Part shown: piece by piece, positions 43,788 through 54,329 of the stretch
How the letters are laid out: the number at the start of each line of letters is the position of its first letter
Position numbering within the stretch: the stretch's first letter is position 1
Source: Phycisphaerales bacterium
GTDB taxonomy: Bacteria; Planctomycetota; Phycisphaerae; Phycisphaerales; UBA1924
Direction: 5' to 3'
Assembly (NCBI GenBank): GCA_020853975.1
Contig: JADYXW010000010.1
Location: 1-64,000, forward strand
DNA: 64,000 bases
Made by a program: the position numbers and the translations under genes
Notes under the pieces: generated by a model
Seen by the model: only the letters and a program-made list of their open reading frames with translations
Told to the model about the DNA's origin: nothing
Databases searched by the model: none

Positions 43788-45719
43788 CTACCAGCGCATG
43801 GAGGCGTCGTGTTCGCGTTCGAGACCGACGTCGTAGGCGTTCACGAGAGCTTCGAGGTCTGCGATCCGGCCCTGGAGGTCTTCGCCCTTGGCGGTGTCGG
43901 CGATGGTGCGGGGCTTTGGATAGGAGCGGATGGTGGTGACGGTCGGGAGGATGTCGGCGTCGGATTCGAGGACGGCGGCGACGCCACGGAAGGGGGAGTG
44001 CTCGCAGAGGTCGATGCGGTCTGGGCGAAGGACGAGGGTGTAGCCTCGGTCGCCGTAGGCCTGGCTGAAGGCGCCGTCGATGGTGACGGCGTTGCCGCCC
44101 TTCTTGACGGGCTGCTCGCCCTTCTCGATCTTGACGGGGACGTGGCCGTTGACGACGAGGACATCGTCGGAACAGCCGAAGAGGCGGCCGATGCGTTTCA
44201 TGAAGTCGGCGTCGTGCATGAGGTCGAAGTAGGGGTTTTTGAGTTCCTTGTGGGCGTTCTTGTCGGCGACGAAGTAGGTCTCGAAGGTGGAGAGCTTGTC
44301 CTTGCCGAAGAGGGGTGAGCAGGGACCACCCCACAGGTACCAGAGCCAGTCGGCGTCGGAGTCGAGTGCGAACCAGCGCTTGCGGACGGCGCGGCGGACG
44401 ACGGTGTTCATGGCGTCGAAGAGGTCACGGCCCGAGACGAGCTTGCCGTCGACGGAGATGGCGAGAGGCTGGCCCTTGTCGTCGACGGGGACGCAGGCGT
44501 GGAAGACGAGGACATCGTCTCGCCGGGTCCACATGCCGCCGTGGCGGATCATCCACTCGACATGCTCACGGAGGCGCATGGAGCGTGTGAAGGACTCCTT
44601 GAGGCGGTCGATGCAGGCCTGCTCGTCGGGGGAGTAGGCGTAGGGGTCGTCGGGGTTGAGGGTGGGCAGGTGGGAGTCGAGCATGGGGTGCGAGACGCCG
44701 CCGAGGTCGACGGAGGAGCGGTCCTTGCTGATGCGGTGGAGGAGGCGGCGGTGGTCGAGGCCCCACTCGGGGTGGCGAGCGAGCATCTGGCCCTCGGACT
44801 TGAACTGCATGACGGCGATGGCCTTCTGCATGCGTGCGACGACCTGCGCGTCGCGGAAGCCCTCGCCCTTGGGCATGAAGCGTTCGGCGGGGTCGTCGGC
44901 GTAGACCTGGCGGACGAGTCGCTCGATGGGGGCCATGATGACGCCGTAGCCCTCTTCGAGCTGGGAGAGACGGCGGTATCGGGCGGAGAAGCGGAGGGTG
45001 GTGAGCATGCAGGGCTCGTGCCCGAGGTGGGCGCCGATCCAGATCATGTCGTGGTTTCCCCAGAGGAGATTGACGTTCGGCTGGCGGCGGAGGGTGTCGA
45101 TGACACGGTCCATGCGCGGGCCCCGGTCGCCAAGGTCTCCGGCGACGAGGAGCTCGTCGCAGGCGAGGTTTCGGATGAGGCGGGCGGCGGCGCGGACGGC
45201 GCCCCAGTCGCGGTCGTAGCGTGCGAGCTCGGCGAGGAGTTCTTTGACGTACTGGGGGCGCTGGCCGCCGCCCATCTCGATGAAGAGCTCGCGGTACCAG
45301 CCTGGGAGGAGGCGTTCGAAGTGGACGCGGCGGTAGGTCTTGCGGAGTTCCTTGATGATCTCGAACTGGGCGGAGAGGGTTCGGAAGACCCATCCCGGGC
45401 GGTCACCGCGTGCGACGATGCCGTGGGAGAGGCGGTTGATGGCCTCTCGGGGGTAGTAGAGGACGGCGAGGAACTCGTGCTTGTCCTGGGGGGAGAGGCG
45501 TGGGCCGAGGATGTCATCGACGAGCGTGCGGAGACGGCCCGAGGCGTTGTTGATGACGTGGCGGAGCTTGGCGTCCTCGCCGTGGATGTCGGAGATGACG
45601 TGGACGACGCCCATGGGGAGGGAGAGGCGGGCGCGGAGTGCGGCGGCCTCGGCGATGGCGGCGTCTGAGGTGGGGAACTGTGCGGCGAGCGCGCGGAGCG
45701 TGGAGCGATCTGTGGGCAT
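43788..45719 (-). CDS. fbp: fructose-1,6-bisphosphatase class III
   Basis: Class III FBPase removes the 1-phosphate of fructose 1,6-bisphosphate in gluconeogenesis. The 643-residue length is normal. It carries the metallophosphatase motifs VVHVISDIHGED (about 38-49), DELLVAGDLGDRGPRMDRV, LLWGNHDMIWIGAHLG and, near the end, LVVNGHVPVKIEKGE. ATG 45719 has AAGGA upstream and a TACACT hexamer at 45750-45755 as probable -10. The pxp genes follow immediately; glutamate made from oxoproline and gluconeogenesis may be jointly expressed (inference). Confidence 0.96.
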   Translation of the reverse strand: MPTDRSTLRALAAQFPTSDAAIAEAAALRARLSLPMGVVHVISDIHGEDAKLRHVINNASGRLRTLVDDILGPRLSPQDKHEFLAVLYYPREAINRLSHGIVARGDRPGWVFRTLSAQFEIIKELRKTYRRVHFERLLPGWYRELFIEMGGGQRPQYVKELLAELARYDRDWGAVRAAARLIRNLACDELLVAGDLGDRGPRMDRVIDTLRRQPNVNLLWGNHDMIWIGAHLGHEPCMLTTLRFSARYRRLSQLEEGYGVIMAPIERLVRQVYADDPAERFMPKGEGFRDAQVVARMQKAIAVMQFKSEGQMLARHPEWGLDHRRLLHRISKDRSSVDLGGVSHPMLDSHLPTLNPDDPYAYSPDEQACIDRLKESFTRSMRLREHVEWMIRHGGMWTRRDDVLVFHACVPVDDKGQPLAISVDGKLVSGRDLFDAMNTVVRRAVRKRWFALDSDADWLWYLWGGPCSPLFGKDKLSTFETYFVADKNAHKELKNPYFDLMHDADFMKRIGRLFGCSDDVLVVNGHVPVKIEKGEQPVKKGGNAVTIDGAFSQAYGDRGYTLVLRPDRIDLCEHSPFRGVAAVLESDADILPTVTTIRSYPKPRTIADTAKGEDLQGRIADLEALVNAYDVGLEREHDASMRW

Positions 45720-45788
45720 GGGGGTCCTTGTGAAGGATGTCGCGGGGCAAGTGTAGAAAGGGCGGAGTACGGGCTGCGCGCCGTGTGG

Positions 45789-45794
45789 TAGACT
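45789..45794 (+). promoter_or_regulatory. -10 hexamer TAGACT close to the start codon
   Basis: TAGACT ends 7 bases before ATG 45802, without a Shine-Dalgarno. The same hexamer occurs in the promoter at 27167-27172. Confidence 0.4.
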
Positions 45795-45801
45795 CGTGGT
45801 G

Positions 45802-47727
<1,926 letters not shown>

Positions 47728-47764
47728 GGTAGGGCCTCCCGGGGTCGGGCGGGGAGTTCGCGAG

Positions 47765-47781
47765 TCGGCACGGGCTTTGCG
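47765..47781 (+). promoter_or_regulatory. sigma-54-like promoter upstream of flgI
   Basis: TCGGCACGGGCTTTGCG has GG at -24 and GC at -12 with exact spacing; it matches YTGGCACGRNNNTTGCW except at the second and last bases. Transcription would begin near 47792, next to ATG 47793, which has no Shine-Dalgarno, so the message would be leaderless. Confidence 0.45.
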
Positions 47782-47792
47782 ATGTGCCCTGC

Positions 47793-48878
47793 ATGGGACT
47801 CCGCGCACGCTTCAAAGGGTTGGTGACGCTGGTGGCGATGGCGGCGGGATGCCTTTGCCCGTGGGCTCGGGCGGGGACGGTGCAGGACCTCTGCCGTCTG
47901 AAGGGCCAGGGCGAGTCGGTGCTGGTGGGTGTGGGCCTGGTGGTTGGCCTTCCCGGGACCGGGGACGACGCGAAGGACCTGGTGACGGCCCGGCCCCTGA
48001 TGGAACTGCTGAAGAACACGGGCGCCGGGGTTGACAGCACGGAGAACTTTCAGAAGTCCAAGTCGGTGGCGCTGGTGAGCGTGTCGTGCACGGTGCCCCG
48101 CGAGGGGGCGCGGGTGGACGACACCCTGGACGTGCAGGTGACGACGCTGAACACGTGCAAGTCGCTGAAGGGCGGGCGGCTGTTTCTGACGCCGTTGACT
48201 GGCCCGATCAAGGGGAGCGCGGTGTTCGCGGTGTCGGAGGGGACGATCCTGACGGAGGGGACGACCGAGACGCAGGCGCGGGTGATGGGCGGGGCGCGGA
48301 TGGTGCGTGACGTGCTGATGCCGGAGATCGGGGACGTTTTCGACCTGATCCTGGACAGGCCGTTCGAAGGATGGGGCGCGGCGACGCAGGTGGCGGTGGC
48401 GGTGAACGCCAAAGCGAACCCGGGAGGCCCGCCCGTGGCGAAGGCGATCGATGCGCGGACGGTGCGGGTGACGGTGCCGCAGGCGGAAAGGCCCGATCGG
48501 GCGGGGTTTGTGGCGGATGTGCTGAGCGCGGACGTGTCGCTGTCGCAGGTGACGGAGCAGGCGCGGGTGCTGTACAACACACGGACCGGGGCGATCATCG
48601 CGGCGGGAGACGTGGAGATCGGGGCGGTTGCGATCACGCACGGGAACCTGTCGATCACGACGACGACGCCGCCCCAGACGGGAACGGAGCGGAACCCGGT
48701 GGTGAAGAGGGAGCGCTGGGTGGGTGTGGAGACGGGAGCGCGGCCTTCTGAGAAGGCGAAGCTGGCGGACCTGCTGGCGGCGTTCAAGCAGCTTGACATC
48801 CCCGCGCAGGAGCAGATCGGGGTGCTGCAGATGCTGCATCGGATGGGCAAGCTGCAGGCGCGGATCGAGGAGTATTGA
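47793..48878 (+). CDS. flgI: flagellar P-ring protein FlgI
   Basis: FlgI forms the periplasmic P-ring around the flagellar rod. The 361-residue product has a signal peptide (residues 1-27, ending WARA). Family motifs include the N-terminal LKGQGESVLVGVGLVVGLPGTGDD, then DVQVTTLNTCKSLKGGRL, ARVLYNTRTGAIIAAGDVEIG and the C-terminal LADLLAAFKQLDIPAQEQIGVLQMLHRMGKL. The presence of a P-ring implies a Gram-negative type envelope with an outer membrane. ATG 47793 is preferred to an in-frame GTG at 47784. flgJ, flgN, flgK and flgL follow in one run. Confidence 0.96.
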   Translation: MGLRARFKGLVTLVAMAAGCLCPWARAGTVQDLCRLKGQGESVLVGVGLVVGLPGTGDDAKDLVTARPLMELLKNTGAGVDSTENFQKSKSVALVSVSCTVPREGARVDDTLDVQVTTLNTCKSLKGGRLFLTPLTGPIKGSAVFAVSEGTILTEGTTETQARVMGGARMVRDVLMPEIGDVFDLILDRPFEGWGAATQVAVAVNAKANPGGPPVAKAIDARTVRVTVPQAERPDRAGFVADVLSADVSLSQVTEQARVLYNTRTGAIIAAGDVEIGAVAITHGNLSITTTTPPQTGTERNPVVKRERWVGVETGARPSEKAKLADLLAAFKQLDIPAQEQIGVLQMLHRMGKLQARIEEY

Positions 48879-48880
48879 GC

Positions 48881-49267
48881 ATGATGACCGGCACCGGAGC
48901 GCTCGTTGGGATCGGTTCGGGGGCCGGGGAGCCGCTGGGGGCGCTGCGCGCAACGCCGGGAGGCACGGACGATGATCAGCGGCTGTTCTCGGCCGCGCTG
49001 GCGCGGGCGAGAGCGGGCGGGAAGGGCGAGGCCCGCGAGGCGGCGGAGCAACTGGTGGCGGCGAGCCTGGTGAGCCCGGTGCTGAAGTCGCTGCGGGAGT
49101 CCACCGGGGCGGCGGGGCCGTTCGCACCCGGGCGCGGGGAGCGCATGTTCCGGGAGTTACAGGACGCGGTTCTTGCGCAACGGCTGGTGAAATCCGCGCA
49201 GTGGCCGCTGGTGGACGCGTTGGCACAGCGGATGCTGCAGCGTGGCGGCGGGAGCAGCGCGCCATGA
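48881..49267 (+). CDS. flgJ: FlgJ-type rod-binding protein
   Basis: A 128-residue protein matching the rod-binding N-terminal domain of FlgJ (EAAEQLVAASLVSPVLKSLR, then FRELQDAVLAQRLVKSAQWPLVDALAQRM). The peptidoglycan-hydrolase domain of enterobacterial FlgJ is missing, as in many bacteria with a separate enzyme. The first 40 residues are Gly-rich. ATG 48881 lies 2 bases after flgI; a TTG overlapping the flgI stop is an alternative. The stop overlaps flgN by ATGA. Confidence 0.85.
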   Translation: MMTGTGALVGIGSGAGEPLGALRATPGGTDDDQRLFSAALARARAGGKGEAREAAEQLVAASLVSPVLKSLRESTGAAGPFAPGRGERMFRELQDAVLAQRLVKSAQWPLVDALAQRMLQRGGGSSAP

Positions 49268-49809
49268 GCCGGATGACAGCACAAACCCGGACGACGGCCT
49301 GGACGCTCGCAGCGATCGCGGCGGAGCTGGAGGCGGTGGTCGGCGGGTATGAGGAGGCGTATCGGTCGCTGGAGGCGGCGGCGGTGGCCCACCGGGACGC
49401 ACTGCGGCGCGGGGACTCGGCGGGGGCGGCGGTCGCGACGGGCGCGGAGGGGCCGGCGCTGCTGAAGATCGGGGACCTGGACCGGAGGCGGGACGCGCTG
49501 ATCAACGGGGCTGCGGAGGTGCTGCCCGGGCTGAGGGGGAAGAGGCAGGTGACGCTGGGGGTGATCGCGGCGTCGCTGCCCGGCGCGGGGAGCGAGCTCG
49601 CGGCGCGTGCGGCGGGGTTGAGGGTGCTGGTGGCGCGAACGGCGGGGCTGCTGGAGAGCCTGGAGCGTGCGAGCCGGAGCCTGGCGACGCACTTTGAGGG
49701 CGTGCTGAGGCAGGTCAGCATGCGGGTGAGCCACAGCGGGACGTACGGGCGGCGCGGGTTTGCGGAGGCCGGGCCGGCGGTCGTGTCCGGGCTGGATATC
49801 CGGAGCTGA
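49264..49809 (+). CDS. flgN: FlgN-family flagellar export chaperone
   Basis: FlgN binds the hook-filament junction proteins FlgK and FlgL in the cytoplasm before export. This 181-residue, almost wholly helical protein fits the family by size, heptad-like composition and position directly before flgK and flgL. The C-terminus (SHSGTYGRRGFAEAGPAVVSG) resembles the Tyr-bearing tail seen in other FlgN proteins (for example GTYN motifs). Sequence conservation is low, so context carries weight. ATG 49264 overlaps the flgJ stop. Confidence 0.8.
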   Translation: MSRMTAQTRTTAWTLAAIAAELEAVVGGYEEAYRSLEAAAVAHRDALRRGDSAGAAVATGAEGPALLKIGDLDRRRDALINGAAEVLPGLRGKRQVTLGVIAASLPGAGSELAARAAGLRVLVARTAGLLESLERASRSLATHFEGVLRQVSMRVSHSGTYGRRGFAEAGPAVVSGLDIRS

Positions 49810-49820
49810 AGGAGCAGCGC

Positions 49821-51557
49821 GTGTCACTCTCAGCGGCGTTCAACATCGGGCGGTCGGCGCTGGCGGCGGGACAGATCGGCCTGCAGGTGGCCGGCAACAA
49901 CATGGCGAACGCGGCGACGGCGGGGTACAGCCGCCAGATCGCCAGGCTGTCGCCCCTGAGGTCGAACAACACGGTGTCGGGGCTGGGGATCGGCGCCGGG
50001 GTGCAGGTGAGCGCGATCCAGCGGCAGGTGGACGCGGCGATCGAGGCGAGGCTGCGCTCGGCGACGGCGGACAACGCGTTTGCGCAGGTGCAGGCGGGGA
50101 TCTTCTCGCAGATCGAGGACGCCCTGGGCGAGCTGGGGGACGACGACCTCTCGTCGCAGATGTCGTCGTTCTTCACCGCGTGGTCGGAGCGCGCGAACCA
50201 GACGCAGAGCGACACGTCGGTGGTGCAGAGGGGCGACCAACTGGCGGCGTTCGTGAAGAGGCTGCGGGGCGACCTGAGCAGGCAGCGCGGGCAGGTGGAG
50301 GCCCAGCTCTCGGCGGGGGTTGAGCGGGCGAATCAGTTGCTCGAGACCGTGGCGGACTTCAACCGGCAGATCTCGGAAGCGGAGGTCGGCGGGAACACGG
50401 CGAACTCGCTGCGGGATCAGCGCGACCAGGCGGTGCTGGAGCTTTCGGGGCTGATGGACGTGACGGTGATCGATCGGGGTCGTGAGGGTGTGGACGTGCT
50501 GGCGGGCTCGACGCCGGTGGTGCTGGGGGCGGTCAGCCGCGGGGTGGCTGTCAGGCGTGACACGCAGGGTGGAGAGACGAGCGTGAGCGTGGCAGTGGCG
50601 GCGGACGGGACGAGGCTGGACCTGACGTCGGGGCAGCTGGGGGCCCTGCTGAGCCAGCGGTCGGAGGCGGTGGACGCGACGATCGCGAGGCTGGACCAGA
50701 TCACGTCTCAACTCATCCTGGAAGTCAACAAGCTGCACAGCACCGGAGCGAACGCGCGGGGGCTTCGGAGCACGCAGTCGCAGGTCACGATGTCGACGGC
50801 GGACCGGGCGCTCGCGCTGAACGACCCCGGGAACACGGCGATGACCGGGCTGCCCTTTCAGGCGGTGAACGGCGGCTTTCTGGTGCACGTGAGGCACGAC
50901 GCGAGCGGGACGGTGCGGACGGTGCGGGTGAACGTGGACCTGGACGGGCTGGACGCGACGGGCGCCCCGGGGTTCGGGGACGACACGTCGGCGGAGGACA
51001 TCCTGGGGGCGCTTGACGCGGTGCCGGGCCTGAACGCGACCTTCGGCGGGGATGGACGCCTGCGGGTGACCTCGGAGGACGGGTACTCGTTCAACTTTGC
51101 GGAGGATTCGTCGGGCGTGCTGGGTGTGCTCGGTGTGAACTCGTACTTCACGGGGACCGACGCGTCGGATATCGCGGTGCGGGCGGACCTGCTGTCGGAC
51201 AGCGCGGGGCTGAGCGCCGGGCGGATCGTGAACGGGACGCTGGTGGAGAACGGGACGGCGCTGGCGATGGCGGGGCTGCAGAGCGCGGGGATCGAGGCGC
51301 TGTCCGGGGTGGCGCTGCCGCAGGCGTGGCGTGAGACGATGCAGCGGGTGGGATCGGACGCGGCGAAGGCGAACAGCCGCGCCGACGCGGCGCTGATCGT
51401 GGAGGAATCGCTGAGCGCCCAGCGAGCGGCGGTAAGCGGGGTCTCGCTGGATGAGGAGGCGATCAGCCTGATGGAGGCGCAGCGGCAGTACGAGGCGGCG
51501 GCCAGGCTGATCACGGTGGCGCAGGAGATGGCATCCACGTTGCTGGAGCTCGTGTAG
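49821..51557 (+). CDS. flgK: flagellar hook-associated protein FlgK (HAP1)
   Basis: FlgK is the first hook-filament junction protein. The 578-residue product has the family N-terminus (FNIGRSALAAGQIGLQVAGN, then NMANAATAGYSRQ) and the C-terminal coiled segment SGVSLDEEAISLMEAQRQYE followed by AAARLITVAQEMASTLLEL. The middle (about 250-470) is variable and beta-rich. The start is GTG 49821 with AAGGAG at 49809-49814. flgL follows after 3 bases. Confidence 0.96.
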   Translation: MSLSAAFNIGRSALAAGQIGLQVAGNNMANAATAGYSRQIARLSPLRSNNTVSGLGIGAGVQVSAIQRQVDAAIEARLRSATADNAFAQVQAGIFSQIEDALGELGDDDLSSQMSSFFTAWSERANQTQSDTSVVQRGDQLAAFVKRLRGDLSRQRGQVEAQLSAGVERANQLLETVADFNRQISEAEVGGNTANSLRDQRDQAVLELSGLMDVTVIDRGREGVDVLAGSTPVVLGAVSRGVAVRRDTQGGETSVSVAVAADGTRLDLTSGQLGALLSQRSEAVDATIARLDQITSQLILEVNKLHSTGANARGLRSTQSQVTMSTADRALALNDPGNTAMTGLPFQAVNGGFLVHVRHDASGTVRTVRVNVDLDGLDATGAPGFGDDTSAEDILGALDAVPGLNATFGGDGRLRVTSEDGYSFNFAEDSSGVLGVLGVNSYFTGTDASDIAVRADLLSDSAGLSAGRIVNGTLVENGTALAMAGLQSAGIEALSGVALPQAWRETMQRVGSDAAKANSRADAALIVEESLSAQRAAVSGVSLDEEAISLMEAQRQYEAAARLITVAQEMASTLLELV

Positions 51558-51560
51558 CGC

Positions 51561-53612
51561 ATGTCGTCGATCCCCTCCAACCTCTCGCGGATGCCGAACC
51601 TGCTGCGCAACGCGGCGTCGGCAAGGCAGATCAACTCCACCAACGTGGAGCTGCTGCGGGTGCAGCAGCAGATCGCGGGGGGCGTGGAGCTGCTGCGGCC
51701 CAGCGACGACATCGTGCGGGCGGCTGCGATCGGGGTCCTTGACGACCGCCTGGCGAGATCGGTGCAGGTGGCGCGGAACCTCTCGCACGCGGACTCGGCG
51801 CTGGGCGTGCTGGACGACATCTTCAAGGAAGCGCACGACTCGGTGCTGGCGGCGAAGGGGATCGCGTCGGCGCAGTCGAACGCGACGTCGAGCGCCTCGG
51901 AGCGGTCGGCGCAGGCGGTGGTGATCGACCAGATGCTGGCAGGGCTGTTCAACACGGCCAACCGGGAATCGGTGGCGGGGTATGCGCTGGCCGGCAGCCG
52001 CATGTCGGTGAGGCCGGTGGAGGCGTTCCTGTCCGGGTATCGGTACATGGGGGACGGTCCCGGGCTGGTCACCGACATCGGGCAGGCGAGCACGACGCCG
52101 ATCTCGCTGGGCGGGGGGAACGCGATCATCGGGACTTCGTCTCGGGTGCTGGGGACGGTGGACCTGGACCCGGTGCTGACGGCGGGGACGAGGTTGGCGG
52201 ACCTGGACGGCGGCCGCGGGCTGGGAGTGACGGCGGGGACGGTGCGGATGCAGGTGGACGGCGGGACTGAGATCGAGGTGGACCTCACCGGCGCGGACAC
52301 GATCGGGGATGTGATCACCCGGATCGATGCGGCGGTGCGGGCGCACGAGGCGGCGCAGTCGGTGACTGTGCTGGGGCCGGGCGGGGTCTCGGTCGCGGGC
52401 GGGGGGTTGACGATCGACGTCGCGAGCGGGCACACAATCGAGTTTGGCGAGATTCCGGGTGGAACGACGGCGCGGGACCTTGGGCTGGCGGGGGAGACGG
52501 CGGTGGTGTTCTCTCCCACGAGCGCGGCGGGCCTGGACACGCAGCCGCGGCTGACGTGGAGGACCTCCGTGGCTGACCTGGCGGGGCTCTCGGGGCCTCT
52601 GGGCTCCCTGCGGATGTCCAACGCGGGGCGGACAACGGTCGTGGACCTTTCGGGAGCTGCGACGCTGGGGGACGTGCGGAACCTGCTGGAAGCGGCGGGC
52701 CTTGGCGTACGGGTGCGGATCAACGAGGCGGGGAACGGGATTGACGTGCTGAACGAGGTTGCGGCGACCTCTGCGAGCGCCCTGTCGATCTCGGAGGTAG
52801 GGGGAACGACGGCGGCGGCGCTGGGGGTGCGTACGGCGTCGCCGGCGACACGGATTTCGGACTTCAACTTCGGGCGCGGGGTGGAGATCGTGGACGGGCA
52901 GAACGACCCGACGACGAACTCACCGAGCGCGAGCTTGAACACGGACCTGCGGATCAAGCTCGGGGACCCGGCGGGGACGACGATCGACGTGGACCTGCGG
53001 CCGCAGGACATGGCGGATGTCACGACCCTGCTGGCGCGGATCAACTCGGAGATCGCGGCGGGGCTGGCGGCGGCCAGCCTGCCCTCGACGGCCCTGCGGG
53101 CGGAGCTGAGCGCGACGACCAACGGGTTGGCGCTGGTTCAGGACGCGGGCTTCCCCGGGACCATTGCGGTGGAGCCCCGGAACAACTCGAGGGCGGCGGA
53201 GATGCTGGGGCTGATGGACGGCACGTACGACCCGGGGAGCGCAACGTTTACGGGTGAGGAGCGCACGAAGGTGCGCGTGGAGTCTGCGTTTACGTACATG
53301 CTGGACCTGCGTGCGGCGCTGATCGGGAACGACGTGTTTGGCATTGCGCTTGCTGCGGAGGACCTGGAGTCGGCGGCGGGCGAGCTGGTGGAGACCAGGG
53401 GCCTGCTGGGCGGGTACGCCAACAGGATCGAGGACGCGGCGTCGCGGGAAACGGATCGCCAGGTGCTGGACGAAGGGACACGCAGTCTGCTGCGGGATAC
53501 GGACTTCACGAGGGCGGCGTCGCGGCTGACGCTGCTGCAGACGCAGTTGCAGGCGGCGTTGCAGGTGACGGCGGCGTTGAACTCGAGGTCGCTGCTGGAT
53601 TTTCTGAGCTAG
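51561..53612 (+). CDS. flgL: flagellar hook-associated protein FlgL (HAP3), enlarged
   Basis: FlgL is the second junction protein, related to flagellin. The 683-residue product has the helical N-terminus (MPNLLRNAASARQINSTNVE, LLRVQQQIAGGVELLRPSDD) and C-terminal helix (RGLLGGYANRIEDAASRETD, then LTLLQTQLQAALQVTAALN). At 683 residues it is about twice the length of enterobacterial FlgL. The extra 350 residues (about 160-540) include repeated flagellin-hook-IN-like segments such as GDVITRIDAA, GDVRNLLEAAGLGVR and DVTTLLARINSEI. Confidence 0.93.
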   Translation: MSSIPSNLSRMPNLLRNAASARQINSTNVELLRVQQQIAGGVELLRPSDDIVRAAAIGVLDDRLARSVQVARNLSHADSALGVLDDIFKEAHDSVLAAKGIASAQSNATSSASERSAQAVVIDQMLAGLFNTANRESVAGYALAGSRMSVRPVEAFLSGYRYMGDGPGLVTDIGQASTTPISLGGGNAIIGTSSRVLGTVDLDPVLTAGTRLADLDGGRGLGVTAGTVRMQVDGGTEIEVDLTGADTIGDVITRIDAAVRAHEAAQSVTVLGPGGVSVAGGGLTIDVASGHTIEFGEIPGGTTARDLGLAGETAVVFSPTSAAGLDTQPRLTWRTSVADLAGLSGPLGSLRMSNAGRTTVVDLSGAATLGDVRNLLEAAGLGVRVRINEAGNGIDVLNEVAATSASALSISEVGGTTAAALGVRTASPATRISDFNFGRGVEIVDGQNDPTTNSPSASLNTDLRIKLGDPAGTTIDVDLRPQDMADVTTLLARINSEIAAGLAAASLPSTALRAELSATTNGLALVQDAGFPGTIAVEPRNNSRAAEMLGLMDGTYDPGSATFTGEERTKVRVESAFTYMLDLRAALIGNDVFGIALAAEDLESAAGELVETRGLLGGYANRIEDAASRETDRQVLDEGTRSLLRDTDFTRAASRLTLLQTQLQAALQVTAALNSRSLLDFLS

Positions 53613-53729
53613 CGGGATGACCTGCCGGGCGGAGGCTCGGCGGTTGGATTGATATCGAACGTCCGGCGTGCCTGGTTCGGCCCAGGGCGTGCCGCGGAAC
53701 ACACGGGCCGACGCAGCGGAGCTCGCGCC
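53613..53729 (+). other. gap between flgL and fliW
   Basis: These 117 bases hold no gene, no strong hairpin and no clear sigma-28 or sigma-54 promoter. fliW may be read through from flgL. Confidence 0.3.
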
Positions 53730-54185
53730 ATGCAAGTTCGAACGACACGGTTCGGCGTCGTGGAGATCCCGGACGACCGCGTCCTGGAGTTTCCGAAGGG
53801 GCTGCTGGGGTTCTCCCAGCACACCCGGTACTGTCTTTTGGAGCCTGGGGAGGACGCGTGCTTCTTCTGGCTGCAGTGCGTGGATGAGCCGTCGCTGGCG
53901 TTCGTGGTGACGGACCCGAGCCTGTTCATCCCGGACTACTCGGTGCCGATCCGTCCGGAGCAGATGATCGAGATGAAGCTCGGGAAGCTCGAGGACGCGC
54001 AGGTCTTCGTGATCGTGAACAAGATCGAGCAGGTTCTGACGGGGAATCTGCAGGGTCCGCTGGTGATCAACACGATGACGCGGAGCGGGGAGCAGCTGGT
54101 GCTGGCGGAGAAGCGCTGGACGACTCGGCACCCGCTGGTGCAGCTCGGAAAGACGGAGGCGGGGCCGAAGGCCGTGTCCGCCTGA
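53730..54185 (+). CDS. fliW: flagellar assembly factor FliW
   Basis: FliW binds flagellin and, when free, binds CsrA and lifts its block on flagellin translation. The 151-residue product shows the family pattern: TRFGVVEIPDDRVLEFPKGL, then LLGFSQHTRYCLLE, FFWLQCVDEPSLAFVVTDP and DAQVFVIVNKI, then NLQGPLVINTMTRSGEQLVL. ATG 53730 removes an unsupported 27-codon upstream extension. It is followed by csrA and flagellin, the three members of the partner-switch. Confidence 0.96.
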   Translation: MQVRTTRFGVVEIPDDRVLEFPKGLLGFSQHTRYCLLEPGEDACFFWLQCVDEPSLAFVVTDPSLFIPDYSVPIRPEQMIEMKLGKLEDAQVFVIVNKIEQVLTGNLQGPLVINTMTRSGEQLVLAEKRWTTRHPLVQLGKTEAGPKAVSA

Positions 54186-54228
54186 CGCAGATGAATGCAG
54201 CGTGTGTTCAACTTCGAAGGAACAACCC

Positions 54229-54322
54229 GGCGCCCAGCGGGCGCCGGACCGCGACGGCGGAGAACGCCGTGGCGGAGCAACTCCCATCGGGGCAAGGAAG
54301 CCCCGACTCCGGAAGCAAGGAG
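54229..54322 (+). promoter_or_regulatory. csrA leader with GGA-bearing hairpins (candidate CsrA autoregulatory sites)
   Basis: Four stems fill the csrA leader: 54229-54245 (GGCGCCC/GGGCGCC); 54254-54270 (ACGGCG/CGCCGT, loop GAGAA); 54288-54305 (CGGGGC/GCCCCG, loop AAGGAA); and 54307-54322 (CTCC/GGAG, loop GGAAGCAA), whose 3' arm is the ribosome-binding site GGAG. GGA occurs in or at the edge of three loops. The third is a textbook CsrA target (GGA in a hexaloop). Binding would block ribosome entry at ATG 54330. Confidence 0.65.
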
Positions 54323-54329
54323 CCGCAAC

